A stretch of DNA of 64,000 bases from Cricetomys ansorgei (GCA_026225945.1 JAMJFZ010002884.1:1488001-1552000); one strand, 5' to 3'; positions 34,358 through 46,264 are shown, numbered from the stretch's first letter. Notes: generated by a model not told the origin, from the sequence alone. Translations and numbers: made by a program.

Positions 34358-34882
34358 TGTAGCGGGACATTTGGAAGGAGTTTTGTTATTTTGGTTTCTT
34401 TAACAACACAAAATGGCATTTGGACTATGTTTTTGTTCCCATCCCAGGTGTGGTGGATGATAATGAGTTTAATTAGGACTGTTCATTGCTGGTGGCTATA
34501 ATTTGGTTACATGCAGCTGTTTTGCCATTTGTAGCTTGTCCTTGGGATTGCCTGCCACTTGAAATTCTTGAAACTTTGCTTAGAGTATATAAGGGTTAAG
34601 GCTTCAATAGCGGGGTTTGTTGGTTGGTTGGTTGGTTGTTGCTTAGAGGAATATCGGGTGGAGCAATTGGGTCAAAGATATTGAGCTGAGATGCTAGTCC
34701 AGCTCACTATCAGCTCCTGCTCTCCAAGATTCAGAAAGCCAAAAAGGGCTGTGAATATTTCTTCCTTTCTCTCTTTCTCTCTTTCCCAGCTGCAAACAAG
34801 GGTGGTTAAGATTTCTTTCTTTCTATCTTTCCTTTCTCTTTATTGAAATAGAGGGCAAAAAGCAGGGTAGCAACCAGTATCA
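34358..34882 (+). mobile_element. Solo LTR inserted in the older L1, 6-bp duplication
   Basis: It starts TGTAGCGGGACATTTGG and ends ...CCAGTATCA. Flanks caggac (34352-34357) and cagcac (34883-34888) match at 5 of 6. A TATA-like 'gagtatataaggg' is near 34584, and a (TTGG)n run is near 34619-34638. The L1 text resumes in register on the right, supporting the boundaries. The family name is unknown to me. Confidence 0.7.
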
Positions 34883-34985
34883 CAGCACCCTCTTGTTCAT
34901 TGTGGTATTACTTACATAAGATAAGGAATAATCCCAGGTATCAATCAATAAGTGAATGGATAACAAAATGTATATATACATATGT

Positions 34986-35021
<36 letters not shown>

Positions 35022-35465
35022 GTATAACTATATGGACTTTAAGTAAAAGGGATTTCTGGAATTTTCAACAACATAGAGATACCAGCAGTTCCTTATGCAA
35101 TGTCAAATGAGACAGGCACCGAAGACAAATATTGCATGATAGCACTTATACATAAAATCTAGAAATGATTATGTCATAGAAACAATGGATGGTGGTTAAC
35201 AGGAACTAGGGAGTAGGATGAGGCAAGAGAGATGGGTCTAAGGATACAAACTTCAGTTAGATAAGAGAAATAAATTCAAGAGATATATTGTATAACATGG
35301 TGACTAAAGTTAAATAATTATGTTATATTTTTGAAAATTGATGCATAGATGTGAAATAGTCTTGCCACAAAAATAAGTATGTGAGATAATATATGCTGAT
35401 TAATTCAATTTAACTATTTTGCAATATAAATATATTTTTAAAACCATGCTTTTCATTATTTATAT
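34883..35465 (+). mobile_element. Older L1, ORF2 end and 3' UTR (right piece)
   Basis: 'gttcattgtggtattactta', 'caataagtgaatggataaca', 'aatattgcatgatagcactt' and 'gaacaatggatggtggtt'-type text show the end of L1 ORF2 and the 3' UTR of an old L1. A (GT)n tract sits at 34989-35018. Confidence 0.83.
34989..35018. repeat. (GT)n microsatellite
   Basis: About 15 GT units flanked by TATA-rich text. Confidence 0.97.
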
Positions 35466-35477
35466 TCAATTAAATGT

Positions 35478-35795
35478 AAGCTAAGAAGATAGCTATGTTG
35501 GTAAAGTACTTGCCTTTGAAGCATGAAGACCTGAGTTTGATATTCAGAGCCTACATAACAGTGCAAATATGGTGACTCATAATTCCAGCAGTACGGAGGT
35601 AGAGACAGGCAGATCCTTGAGGTTTCTTGGCCATCCCACCTAGTCTATTTGATGAACTCCAAGCCAGGGAGAGAGTCTGTCTCAAAAATAAGGGTGGAAA
35701 ACTCCTGAGAAATAACTCCAAGGTTCACTTTGTATTTACCCATGCGCACACACATATAAGTTAAGTAAAGAAAGAATTCCTATGCTGAATCAATA
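35478..35795 (+). mobile_element. B4-type composite SINE, diverged
   Basis: A tRNA-like head ('gtaaagtacttgcctttgaa', 'gacctgagtttgat'), B1-like middle ('agacaggcagatccttga ... gagagtctgtctcaaaaa') and tail ('cacacacatata'). Confidence 0.75.
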
Positions 35796-35799
35796 CTGA

Positions 35800-36160
35800 T
35801 ACAATAGGAAAAAGAGAACATGTAACGTCTTCTTTAGTTGATGTTTTAGGATATTTTAATGGTAGTTTAATACATCTCAACCTCTTACAAATTAGTATAG
35901 ACAATGCTAAGTCTAGAATCTTAAGATGGTATGCACTCATCCTTGGGTTCCATCACAATTTCATGTGGTTATTCTGTAAACAGGAAACTATGCTCTAAAC
36001 ATAACCACTATGTGTAAAATAGCATAACAGGAAAGGGAAATGCATAAGCTACAGGAAAGACAAAACTATGGATAAATAGTGGACTCTTCTTTTTACAACT
36101 TTTCTAATTTAGTCAACTTCCTTTGCTTTCAATCAGCATCCAAACAGTCTTTATCTGTTT
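35800..36160. other. Single-copy DNA
   Basis: No recognised feature. Confidence 0.5.
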
Positions 36161-36164
36161 TATG

Positions 36165-36415
36165 TTGTGATATAAAGGTCCTTGTGGATAGATAATTTAT
36201 TTTTTAAGTTTATTTATTTCACATTTTTGGAAGCTGAGAAGCCATGACATGGCATTGGCTCAGCACTATTGAAGGCCTTCTTGAGGGTACTAAAACAGTC
36301 TAAGTATGGTATATTGAATTTTCCTCATTTTACAACACCATTATTCCCATCATGGGTAGCCCACTCTCATGATCTTAATCTCATCTAACCAAGTTGCCTC
36401 CAATAAACTAAAGCA
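36165..36415 (-). mobile_element. Old MaLR/MLT-type LTR fragment, antisense
   Basis: 'gaaggccttcttgagggta' and 'catgatcttaatctcatcta' resemble the complement of old mammalian MaLR LTRs. Boundaries are approximate. Confidence 0.5.
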
Positions 36416-36424
36416 TTCAGTATT

Positions 36425-36765
36425 TTAATATAGTATTTTATTAATTCTTTAAGGATTTCATATGATGCATTTTGAGCACATTACCCTCCACTACTCCCCC
36501 TAACTCCTCCTGGATTTACCACTCTACCTCCTCTCTCAATTTCATGTCTACTTTCTTTTAATAAACCACTTAGTCCAATTTGTAGTGACCATATATGCAT
36601 GGTTATGAGGCCATCCACTGACAGATACGTCAGGGGCCACACTGACTCAAAAAAACTGACTCTTCCTCCCCTAACAACCATCAATTGTAAATAGATCTTC
36701 AGCTAGTGGTATGGGCTCAAGAGTTTTTCTGCTTTCCGTCTTGGAATGCTAATTGTCATCATATT
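36425..36765 (-). mobile_element. L1 3' UTR end (rodent), antisense
   Basis: From a T-rich end through 'ctaactcctcctggatttac' and 'gaggccatccactgacagat' to 'ttccgtcttggaatgctaat', all complementary to a rodent L1 3' UTR. Confidence 0.78.
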
Positions 36766-36789
36766 TGTGAAAATCTTTATAGAGGGAAA

Positions 36790-37280
36790 TTTAATCCTTT
36801 AATCCAGCAACATGGCTGCTCTAGAATAGAAAGAATGCTGGTACATACCCTTAATCCCAGTATTCAGAAAGCAGTGGTGGCACACATCTTTAATCCCAGT
36901 ATTAAGAAGGTAGTGGTGGCTCACATCTTTAATCCCAGCACCTGAGAGACAGGGTTAGAGAGGCAATAGAGAGGATAAGAAACAGAGAGAGGACAAGACA
37001 CAGAGACATTAAAAAGGTCTGACTGAGGATAAAGCAGAGAAGCAGACAGAGATGGAGAAAGAGGGGGTAATAATCTATGTGGTGGCATGCCATTGACCAG
37101 GGCAGGGTACTAAGAAAGGCTCATTTGCATACAGGGGATGACAACCAAGCCTGGAAAGTCATATGTCATTGGCTGGGCAAGAGTATTAAGAAAGCTCTAT
37201 TTGCATAAAGAGAGGTTTACAGGGGCCAGGAGAAGAGACTTTATAAGGTCTTATAGGAACCTACAACTATTAGTTAGCTA
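36790..37280 (+). mobile_element. B1-segment LTR family, variant copy
   Basis: It contains the B1-like 'ctttaatcccagtatt' motif three times in tandem (about 36850, 36890, 36930). A stretch closely like 40340-40430 follows ('gaggacaagacacagagaca', 'gtctgactgaggataaagca'). Its right part, including two 'ctcatttgcata'/'tctatttgcata' repeats, differs from the other copies. Confidence 0.65.
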
Positions 37281-37640
37281 AATGTATGTAGTATCAAACC
37301 ACCTCCTAAATATGTATCTCTATACCCATAAATTAGTGGATCTCTAAGTCCTTATCAGAGGGGCTTCTTTTATTAATGTATTTTTTTCCCGAAATTTCCT
37401 GAAATTGGAGTTCTCTGTTGTAACTCTGGCTGTCCTGGAACTTACTCTGTAAACCAGGCTAGCCTCAAACTCACAGAAATCTGCTGGCTTCTGCCTTCTG
37501 AGTGCTGGGATTAAAGACAGGTACCAATGCTGCCCAGCTCAGAGAAGCTTCTTTGTACAGTGTAAGGAGGTTAACATAGTGACTAACAACTAGTCAACAG
37601 ATCCTCCTGCCAAAATTCCAAAAATATCACAGAATATGTG
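37281..37640 (+). mobile_element. L1 3' UTR piece interrupted by a B1
   Basis: 'accacctcctaaatatgta' and 'atcagaggggcttctttta' on the left and 'agagaagcttctttgtacag' on the right are parts of one rodent L1 3' UTR segment. The B1 at 37371-37539 separates them. Confidence 0.65.
37371..37539 (-). mobile_element. B1 SINE with 15-bp target duplication
   Basis: A diverged antisense B1 ('ttctctgttgtaactctggc ... gtgctgggattaaagacagg'). The flanks 37356-37370 and 37540-37554 (cagaggggcttcttt / cagagaagcttcttt) match at 13 of 15. Confidence 0.92.
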
Positions 37641-37744
37641 TAGGAAGATGACAAGAGCCAGAATTCAGGAAGATAGAGGGTCTTCTGGACATAATAATTA
37701 AATCATGAACTCATAGCAAGTATCCTTTTCTGTGTAAGTTTGTA

Positions 37745-38205
37745 GATGTAGCCATAGACATTGATTAGGATTCAAAGGCTTTTTATTTTGGTTAATTCAA
37801 TCCCTGGCCCTAGTCCTGGAGTCCTGGAGCATGTCAGCCTCACTACAATCTAGTCTTAAGTCTAGAACTAGAAAGCTTCAGCCTCAGTCTCTGTACCATC
37901 TAGAACATGTAAGCCTTCTAGGCTTACTGGTATCTGAGCCATTCTGACTAGATCTTTCTGAACTCAGAACTGTATTAAACTCAACTGACTCTTCTGGTTG
38001 GCTGATTCAACTCACTCACTGTTCTGGCTTAAACTCTTCTCCAAGCTGACTAGGTTTTGACTGAACTCTTCTGATTCTGGCTGACTCCAGCAACTTCTCT
38101 GATTGAAGTGCTCTGCATTTGTGGTCCCTCCTCCCACCCTGTTGTCAGCTTTATTCTTTGAGTATAAGTAAATGGAGAAAACAACATGTTCCCACATGTT
38201 CTCGA
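37745..38205 (-). mobile_element. B1-segment LTR family, 3' half
   Basis: 'acaatctagtcttaag', 'gaactagaaagcttcagcct' and repeated 'ctgactcttctg' text match 49700-49900. It lacks the 5' half. Confidence 0.7.
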
Positions 38206-38735
38206 TTAGTAGTTCCTTTGATCAATGTCTCTGAAAATCAGTGGAGCAGATAAGAAGAAGTCCACAGAGAATTTTGTTTGTATTGGAGGCAAATAAACCA
38301 CTATTCAGAAGTTATGCAGTTGTAAACCTATCTATCCTCCACCCAAATCTCAACACATATCTCTGAAGTGAGATGGGTACATGATCCTACTGGTTCTGTG
38401 GATGCATATAGAGGATCAATTTAAATGACCTAAAAATATTCCACTTTAAGACTATGTATATATGGATATGCAAGTAATATACCCTCCACACTTCCTAAAA
38501 ATCTTTACCACACTGATATACCTTTATGATACAACATTAATATGTAAATTAAAAACAAGAAATTCCAAAGAAAAGTAGAAATTAATCACCCTGGGGAAGA
38601 GATGTTTGATCTGAGTCTAGAAAGGATGCAGACTATTAATGAGGATAATGAGTAAAAGTGTATTTGGGTGAAAATGCTGGTTTGGCTATCATGCTGCTGT
38701 ATATAAATGTAAAAATACAATGTCCATCTCCACAG
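38206..38735. other. Single-copy DNA
   Basis: No recognised feature. Confidence 0.5.
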
Positions 38736-38739
38736 CTAC

Positions 38740-38960
38740 ATTTTATTGAGTGTTTGTGATATGTATTTCTCAAGGTGATTTCAGAGAATGATGAACCACC
38801 AAGCAATAGAGACTTTGGAGCTTTTTGCCTCCAACATCCCTGACTTCAGCAGCAGCTTTGTGATTCTTTATTCTTTCTTTGCAAAACCAAGGTCATAGAA
38901 CTATCAATGGGCAGTGCCAATATTCATACTCATGCTGCTTTAGAGCCAGATCCTGAATTT
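38740..38960 (+). mobile_element. Probable MIR SINE
   Basis: 'attttattgagtgtttgtga' at the left and 'aaaaccaaggtcatagaact ... agagccagatcc' at the right fit a decayed MIR with a small insertion. Confidence 0.55.
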
Positions 38961-39730
38961 AGAGGGTGACACAGTCTCTCCTTGTGGGAATTTATAACAC
39001 AGTATAGATTAATACTTCCTTCATTTTTCAAGTTTCCACCCAGGCTTATCTTGAAGCCTTCAGTATGCTTTTCTAAAAGAGATTATCTTCTATTACCCAC
39101 CTACCATTGACCCCATTCCCCTCTGTCCCTTATACTTGAGGTATTTGCATCAGTTTTTTAGAACTTCCTTGAAATTAAATTTCTGAGAACTAGCATCAAC
39201 TATATCCAGCTAAGAGCCATTAGAGACCAACTTTGCATGTTTTGTGTGTGGAAAATAGAATTCTCAATTGCATTCACTCTGCTGTTATGCTCTGTAGCCC
39301 AGACAATCATGAATCTCATGAAGCAAGCCACAGAGCCCCAAGGGATATATGGCCATTAGTTGTCAGGGCTGGAAGCTTTAATGTGGTTCCATATAGCAAT
39401 GGGAAATGGTTAGCATGCCATAAGTTATTTTAAAAGACACTGAAGATCCTTTTTGACTGTTCTTTGTACTGAACATAGAATGCAATTTCAATATGCATGA
39501 ATATGTTCTGTATGCACCTTGAACACAGCAGTAAAATAAATTTAAGGTTTATTCTATAAGAAGGCTTAAAGGATGGCACAAGTTTGAAAGATAGCAGGCA
39601 TTTAAAAATAATAGTCACATTGGTCGTATGAACTGATGTCCTTTCATTACCTACTACAGAGCTGCTTTGTTTTATTGGCGTTTGCAGAGATTTATAATCC
39701 TGTAGATACAGTGTGATATACTAAATTGAG
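38961..39730. other. Single-copy DNA with possible L2 remnant
   Basis: Bases about 39020-39140 weakly resemble an antisense L2 3' end. Nothing else is recognised. Confidence 0.4.
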
Positions 39731-39734
39731 GTAA

Positions 39735-39830
39735 AAATATGGATTTTTGTCCAAAATCAGTCAATTATTAGCTGTATAACTGTGGCTTATTTACATAATG
39801 TTTGAGTTAAATACATAATCACATTGGTTT
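39735..39830 (-). mobile_element. Possible MIR fragment, antisense
   Basis: 'ttattagctgtataactgtg' resembles the complement-strand MIR core text 'tagctgtgtgacc'. Short. Confidence 0.4.
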
Positions 39831-40091
39831 TCATTCAGCTTTCATAAAAATGTTTCTTATTCAACTTCCTTAAAGTATAACTCACAGAATTTGTGTATGT
39901 TTTAGATATAAAATATGATGGAGTTTTAAATTTTATTATTATGATTAGGATATTTTTTGAGAAAGGGTCTCACTATTCACACAGTACATTCAATAGAAAT
40001 CACACTTTTTGAAACTCTATGTTTTCGGGGGGTGCAAGCAACACTCAGCATGACTTTTTTCTCATTTTCTTATTTTTTATGACATTTTATA

Positions 40092-40911
40092 AGGTTGTTA
40101 ATACACACCTTTCATCCCAGTATTCAGAAGGCGGTATTAGAGCATGCCTTTAATCCCAGCACTTGGGAGACAGGAAGAAGAGCTCAGAAGGAGTCAGTGT
40201 CAGACAGTGTCTGAGATGAGTCAGAGTAAAGGGCAGGCAAAGTGATGAATCAAAGGAAGAGTTAGCAGAGTAAGTCAGCATGAGGACACACTCAATTCTC
40301 ATGATATAAAAGCAGGCTCTCTGTACAGGGTCAGGATAAGAGGCACAGAGAGGACAGGACACAAAGACAATGGAGGTGTCTGACTAAGGATAAGGCAGAA
40401 AAGCAGAGAGGCAGATTGGAGCAGTCAATGGCAGTATGAGGCAAGCAGTCTGAGGAGTCTGAGGCAGAGACACAGAAGCATCTAGAAGAAGTCAGCATCA
40501 GATCGAAAGAGTAAGCCAGTTTCAAGCCTAGCAGAATAGTTCAATCTGAGAAGTTGCAAGAGCCTGCCAGAGTCAGAAGAGTTTGGTCAGAAACAGTTAG
40601 TCAGTTCAGAAGGTTAGGTTGAACCAGTTAGCTTGGATCCAGAATAATGAGTGAGTTGACTTGAGCCAGAAGAGTCAGTTGACTTCAGTACAGCTCTGTG
40701 TTCAGGAGGAACTAGTCCGAGTGGCTCAGTCAGCAGTAAGCGTAGGAGACTTAACATGTTTTAGATTGTGCTGTGGCCGAGGCTGAAATCTTCCAGTTCT
40801 AGGCTTAAGATTAGATTGTACTGAGGCCGAAATGCTTGAGGACTCCAGGACCAGGATCAGGGATTGAATTAAACAAAAGAATAAACGGCTTTGTCCAAAC
40901 CAATGACTACA
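40092..40911 (+). mobile_element. B1-segment LTR family, long copy
   Basis: It has two B1-head-like 'ctttaatcccag' / 'ctttcatcccag' units near 40108 and 40149, 'gacaggacacaaagacaatg' near 40352, many 'agtcag' repeats, 'gattagattgtactgaggcc' and AATAAA at 40880-40885. It ends ...GACTACA at 40911. An antisense L1 follows directly. Confidence 0.75.
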
Positions 40912-41660
40912 CTCCATTCAGAGTGTTTTCCCGGTGTTCTCAACCCCTCTGGTCATGGCAGTCTCTACTCCCCTTCTTCTGTAGGGTTTCCCAAGCTCCA
41001 CCTGCTGTCTGGGCCTGGGCCTCTGTACCTGTTCCCATCAGCAGACAGAGGGAGCCTCTCTGATGAAGATTAGACTAAGCACTGATCTATGAGTAGGAAA
41101 GGAAATCATTAGGAATCATCTCTGGGTTATCCTGGTTCATGGAAAACCCTGCAGTTTCAGGCATGGGCTTCCTCCTTTGGCATTATGTTCTGCCCTTCCA
41201 TTGTTCCAGAAGACCCTACAGGTAGGATAAGTTATAGGTTGAAGGCCTTACTGGTTACAGGATACGGCCTGTTCAGATTCCATATACCCCATTACTAGGG
41301 GTCCTCGCTAGAGTCACCCTTGTAGATTCCAGGGAGTTTCCTCTGCACTAGGTCTCCAGATCACTCCCCTAAATGTCCTCCAATTCTTGTTATCTCTCCC
41401 CATATCCTCTCCCTCCATCCCTTTCCCTACACATAGTCCTTCCTGTTCCCATTTCCATCTTCTCCAAGCCCCGCTGTGATATCTGTTCTATTTCCCATTC
41501 CCAGGGAGATCCACGTGTCCCCACTGGGGCCCTCCTTGTTGCATAGTCTCTCTGGGTCTGTAGATTGCCACACCTTTGTCCTTTGCTTAACAACTAACAT
41601 CCATTTATAAGTGAGTACATATCATGTGTGTTTTCCTGGGACTGGGTTACCTCACTCAGG
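40912..41660 (-). mobile_element. L1 3' UTR (rodent), antisense
   Basis: 'gagcctctctgatgaagatt' near 41050, 'gattccagggagtttcctct' near 41325 and 'gccctccttgttgcatagtc' near 41528 are the complement of a rodent L1 3' UTR. It runs directly into the ORF2 remnant on the right. Confidence 0.85.
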
Positions 41661-44196
41661 ATGATTTTTTTTCTTGTTCCATTGTTTACCTGAAAAATTC
41701 ATGGTGTCATTTTTTAAATAGCTGAGTAATTACTCCATTGTGTGGATGTACCACATTTTTCTTTATCCATAGATCAATCAGTTGAGGGCATCTTGATTTT
41801 TACCAGTTTCTGGCTATTATGAATAAAGCCACTATGAGCACAGTTGAGCAAATGTCCTTATAGTAGGATGAAGTGTCCTTTGGTTATATTACCAGGAGTG
41901 GTATATCTTGGTCTTGAGGTTTGTTGACTCTCAATTTCCTGAGGAATAACCATATTGATTCCCACAGAGGCTATATAAGTTTGCACTACCATTAGCAATA
42001 AAGGAGTGTTCCCTTGAACCAAGATGTCATTTGTGTTATTGAATTTAGCATTTCTGATAGGTGAAAGCTGAAATCTCAGAGTAGTTTGATTTTCATTTTC
42101 CTAATGGCTAAGGATGTTGAACAGTTCTTTAAGGGTTTTCCAGCCATTTGATATTCCTCTTTTGGGAATTCTTTGCTTAGATCTATAACCAATTTTTGAA
42201 TTAGATTATTTGTTTTGTTGATGTTTAGTTTCTTGAGTTCTTCATATATTTTAGATATTAGCCCTCTATCAGAAGTGAAGTTGGTGAAAATCTTTTCTCA
42301 ATCTGTAGGCTGCCATTTTATCTTATTGATGGTATCCTTTGCCTTATAGAACCTTTTCAGTTCCATGAGGTCCTATTTATTAATCATTGATTGTAGCACC
42401 TGAGATTTTCTGTTCATGAATTTGTCTTCCTGTGCCAAAGTGTTCAAGATTTTCCCCACTTTCTTTTCTGTCTGGTGTAGTATATTTGGTATTATTTTGA
42501 GTTCTTTGATCCACTTGGACTTGAGTTTCATGCAGGGTGATAAATATGGATCTCTTTGCATTTTCTAGATGCAGACATCCAATTAGACCGGCAACATTTA
42601 TTGAAGATGCTTTCTTTTATCCATTCTATATTCCTATCTTCTTTATCGAAAATCAAGTGTCCATAAGTATATGGATTTATATCTGGATCATCTATTCAGT
42701 TTTTTGATCAACATGTTTGGTTTTATGCTAATATCATGTGGTTTATATTATTAAAGCTCCATAGCACAGCTTGAAATCAGGAATGGTGATACCTCCAGGT
42801 GGTCTTTTCTTCACTCAGGATTGTGTTGGCTATCCCGGTTTTTTTTTTCTTTTTTAGCATTGTTGTTTTGTTATAATTTTTCCATATAAAGTTGAGTATT
42901 GTTCTTCCAAGGCATAAAAAATTTTGTTGGGGCTTTGATGGGTATTGAATTGAATTCGTAGATTGCTTTTGGTGAGATGGCCATTTTTCCTATGTTAATT
43001 CTCCCAATCCATTAGCATTGGAGGTCTTTCCATCTTCTGAGATCTTCTTCAGTTTCTTTCTTCAAAGACTTGAAGTTTTTGCTGTATGAGACTTTCACTT
43101 GCTTGATTAGAGTTACCCCAAGATGTTTTATGTTATTGATAGCTATTGAGTAAGACATTGTTTTCCTAATTTCTTTCTTAGACAATTTATCATTTGAACA
43201 TAGGAGGGCTACGAGTTTTTTTTAGATGATCTTGTAGCCAGCCGTTTTACTGAAGCTGTTTATCAGCTGTAGGTGTTTCCTGGTAGATTGCTTGGATCAT
43301 GTGTGTGTGTGTATGTGTGTGTGTGTGTGTATACTATCATATCATCTCTAAATAAGGATATTTTTCATTCTTCCTTTCCATTTTTTATTCCCTTGATCTC
43401 CTTCTGTTGTCTTACTGCTGTGGATATGACTTCAAGTACTATTCTTAATGTGTATGGAGAAAGTAGATCACCTTGCTCTTCCTGACTTTAGTGGAATTGC
43501 TTTGAGTTTCTCTCCATTTAATTTTATGTGGACTGTGGGCTTGCTGTAAATTGTCTTTATTATGTTTAGGTATGTTCCTTGTACCCTAATCTCTCCAAGA
43601 CTTTTCTCATGAAGGGGTGTTGGATTTTGTCAAAAGCTTTTTAAACATCTAGTAAGATGATCATGTGGGTTTTTTTTTTTCAATTTGTTTATATGGTGGA
43701 TTACATTGATTGATTTTCATATGTTGAACCATCCCTGCATCTCTGGGATGAAGCCTACTTGATCATGATGAATGATTTTTTTTGTATATGTTCTTGGATT
43801 TGCAGTGTGAGTATTTATTATCTATGTTCACAAGGGAATTTGGTCTGTAATTCTCTTTCTTTGTTGAGTCTTTGTGTGGTTCGGGTATCAGGGTGACCAT
43901 GGCCTCCTAAAATGAGTTTGGCAATGTCCATTCTGTTTCTATTTTGTGGAATAATTTGAGAAATATTGGTATTAACTGTTATTTGAATGTATGATAGAAT
44001 TCTGCACTAAAACAGTCCAGCCCTAGACTTGCTTATCTATTTATTTATTTATTTATTCATTCATTTATTCATTCATTTAGGTTTGGATATTTTAATAATT
44101 GTTTCTATTTCCTTAGAGGTTATAGTTCTATTTAAATTGTTTATTTGATCATGAGTTAACTCTGGTAGGCCGTATCTATCAATAAAAAAACTGCTT
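41661..44196 (-). pseudogene. L1 ORF2 remnant (reverse transcriptase onward)
   Basis: About 2.5 kb of L1 ORF2 read antisense, the longest L1 coding remnant in the window. Text is continuous with rodent L1: 'ggctattatgaataaagcca', 'tagatattagccctctatca', 'gatccacttggacttgagtt', 'tatcatatcatctctaaata', 'gatgaagcctacttgatcat'. It spans roughly the reverse transcriptase domain to the C-terminus. Stops and indels break every frame (the longest is 62 codons). The L1 is 5' truncated at about 44196. Confidence 0.92.
44039..44083. repeat. (TTTA)n/(TTCA)n repeat in the L1
   Basis: Tetranucleotide expansion within the ORF2 remnant. Confidence 0.93.
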
Positions 44197-44690
44197 TGAA
44201 ACTTTAAATGTGTTTACCTTCCGTTCTGTACCAAACTGTGTATTTTTATCCATTTAGTTCTCCTTGTTCTCACTATAAATGTAGACAGAAGCAGTTAGTA
44301 AAGACTATGATGCATTTTGAATATTATACTGTCTTGAAATTTCTTTCAACCAATTAGTCCATTTGTTTTTCTTTAGAATCACTCAGAATTTTGGGATAGG
44401 GTGTAATATAGACTAATTCCTTGTCATGACATAATATAAGTGACTTCTCATCCAATTCCCACTGGACCTGTTGCTCTCATCTGAAACTTCATGAATACAA
44501 TTGTTAATGTGTACATTCTTATAACACTCTTGTCACTTGACTTCACAGCTGAGTAACCCAATAGTATTCACTTATAGCACGATTCCCTAGTATAAGTGTC
44601 CAGATAATTTTACATTTGTTTCATAAGCCAGTCCCCAAGGCCTATGAACCACAAGGCACTGCACTTCTCTGGTATCAGTATTAGATTTAG
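44197..44690. other. Single-copy DNA
   Basis: No recognised feature. Confidence 0.5.
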
Positions 44691-44693
44691 TTA

Positions 44694-45053
44694 TGTTTCC
44701 CATCTCTGTGCCAATATACCAGAAACAGATTAAAAGAGAAAAAGTTTGTTTTGATTCATGATTTTGGACAGATTTTGGTCCATTATGTGAGGAAGACAAA
44801 ATGGAGCAGCTTAGTCCATGGTAGGGGGGAGCATATAGTGGCTGATCCTTCTCAAATCATGGCTGATTAAAAAATATAAAACAGAAATAAGAACCAAGAG
44901 TGATATAGCATTCAATGTCACACTTCTAGTGAGCTACTTCCACCTATCAGCCCCTCCTTAAAGTTTCATATCCTTCAAAATAGTGTCAGAAGCTGCAGAA
45001 CAACTACTCAAAACACGAGTCTGTTGGGAATAGTTCACATTCAAACCATAACA
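44694..45053 (-). mobile_element. MaLR/ORR1-like LTR, antisense
   Basis: Right end 'cattcaaaccataaca' and 'cccctccttaaagtttcata' in the middle fit the complement of ORR1/MaLR LTRs. Flanks agtta (44689-44693) and agtac (45054-45058) match at 4 of 5 if the left end is TGTTTCCC. Confidence 0.65.
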
Positions 45054-45384
45054 AGTACTACATGCAATTCCTATTCAGTCAAAAGTCCAGATGAGGCCAG
45101 AACTTTATCGGGATCAGCCAAGGTTAAGAATGAGTGCAATTTCCACAACATTGAACAGATTATTTTGTTCATACATATCTATTACACAAGGTAATGATTT
45201 TACTATGAAAATTTTGTTCACGCTTATAACATATTTTGAAGATATTGACCCCTTGTTGCCCTCTTTTGTTCTCCACTCCCCTCCCCTTGTTCCTTTTCCC
45301 TTCTCTAATAGTGCCTCTTTGATTCCTTTTAATTTAGTGCAGCTTTTTAAATTAAAATATGAAGATAAAAGACAATAATTATGT

Positions 45385-45524
45385 TTCTGGGTTTGAATTA
45401 TTTCTTAACAATAATCTTTCTTTTTATTCATTTTCCTGCAAACAACATTTTGTATCAACATCATGCTGTTTTTCTTACTACTTTTCTTCAGAATAGTTTT
45501 AAATCACGTACTATAGGATTTCTT
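45385..45524 (-). mobile_element. Older L1 ORF2 fragment, left of an LTR
   Basis: 'caacatcatgctgtttttct' followed by 'agaatagttttaaatca' resembles the complement of L1 ORF2 ('ccatgctgttt ... agtttgaagtca'). It is cut by the LTR at 45525. Confidence 0.6.
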
Positions 45525-46083
45525 TGCAGCTGCTTCCATCCCCTGGAAGTAACTCAGCTGTGGCCAGCAGCCCAGCTCCAGGGAGGAAAGTGAGGGTGTG
45601 GGTCTATGGGTTTATGAGGTCCTTGATCAGAGAATCTGCTAGTCAGCATACATAAAGAATTCCTGGGAGCACATGTCAGAGAATGTAACACGGTTTATTG
45701 TGGGAATGGGGTCACATTTATAGTGAGAGGAAGGGTCGGTCTCTGGAGATGTCAGGGGGAGCTCATTGGTTAGGACAATGCAGGTACGACAGCCCAATTT
45801 GTGTGTTGGAGCTAGCAACCTGGACCTGGGTATTTTCCCAGGGACCAGAGAGAGAAACATTATTTGGCCATATAGGGTAAAATAAGTTAGGGCTCCAGGT
45901 AAACAATCTACCAGGTCGCATACCGTTGAGAGGGTGGGTGTCTTGTTGTGAAAGCAGGCAGCATAGCTTGTGGTTTGTCCAGCAGGGTGTGTAGTAACAG
46001 CCAAATGCCCTCTACTCTCAGAATGAGAGTCCTGGGGTTCCAAGCACGCTTTTACTCCACCTCAGCTCCAGAATAGTCCCACA
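45525..46083 (-). mobile_element. Solo LTR, antisense, in an older L1
   Basis: On the minus strand: TGTGGGACTATTCTGG at the start, a TATA-like 'cactataaatgtgacc' and, some 20 bases on, 'acaataaacc', then a U5-like stretch ending in ...GCAGCTGCA. This order of promoter and polyadenylation signal is that of a retroviral LTR. The family is not named. Target duplication was not resolved. Confidence 0.65.
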
Positions 46084-46262
46084 AGGTATTATACTATATC
46101 CAACATTGTACTCATTATCCTGGATTGCACTGTTATTTGGTGTTTTTTATGCTTCCACAGTTATTTTAGAACTGATTTTCTAGTTCTGTGAAGAATGGTA
46201 TTGTTATTGGAAAGATATTTATCTGGCTCTGAACACATTCCCATTTTACTGCGTTTTTCACC
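46084..46262 (-). mobile_element. Older L1 ORF2 fragment, right of the LTR
   Basis: 'ttttctagttctgtgaagaa' followed by 'tggtattgttattgg' is standard L1 ORF2 text on the complement. It continues the fragment left of the LTR. Confidence 0.72.
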
Positions 46263-46264
46263 CA

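Noticed and set aside
36840..36945. Threefold repeated units, considered as a CRISPR-like array or peptide repeat
   Set aside because: The units are the B1-like 'ctttaatcccag' segment repeated in an LTR; eukaryotic context, unequal spacing and no unique spacers.
45639..46043. 134-codon frame on the minus strand
   Set aside because: It coincides with an antisense LTR and reads through the promoter and polyadenylation region; no protein features.
45510..46097. 'tactata' on both sides of the antisense LTR as a target duplication
   Set aside because: Using it would give LTR ends that are not TG...CA; a 7-base AT-rich match is common by chance.
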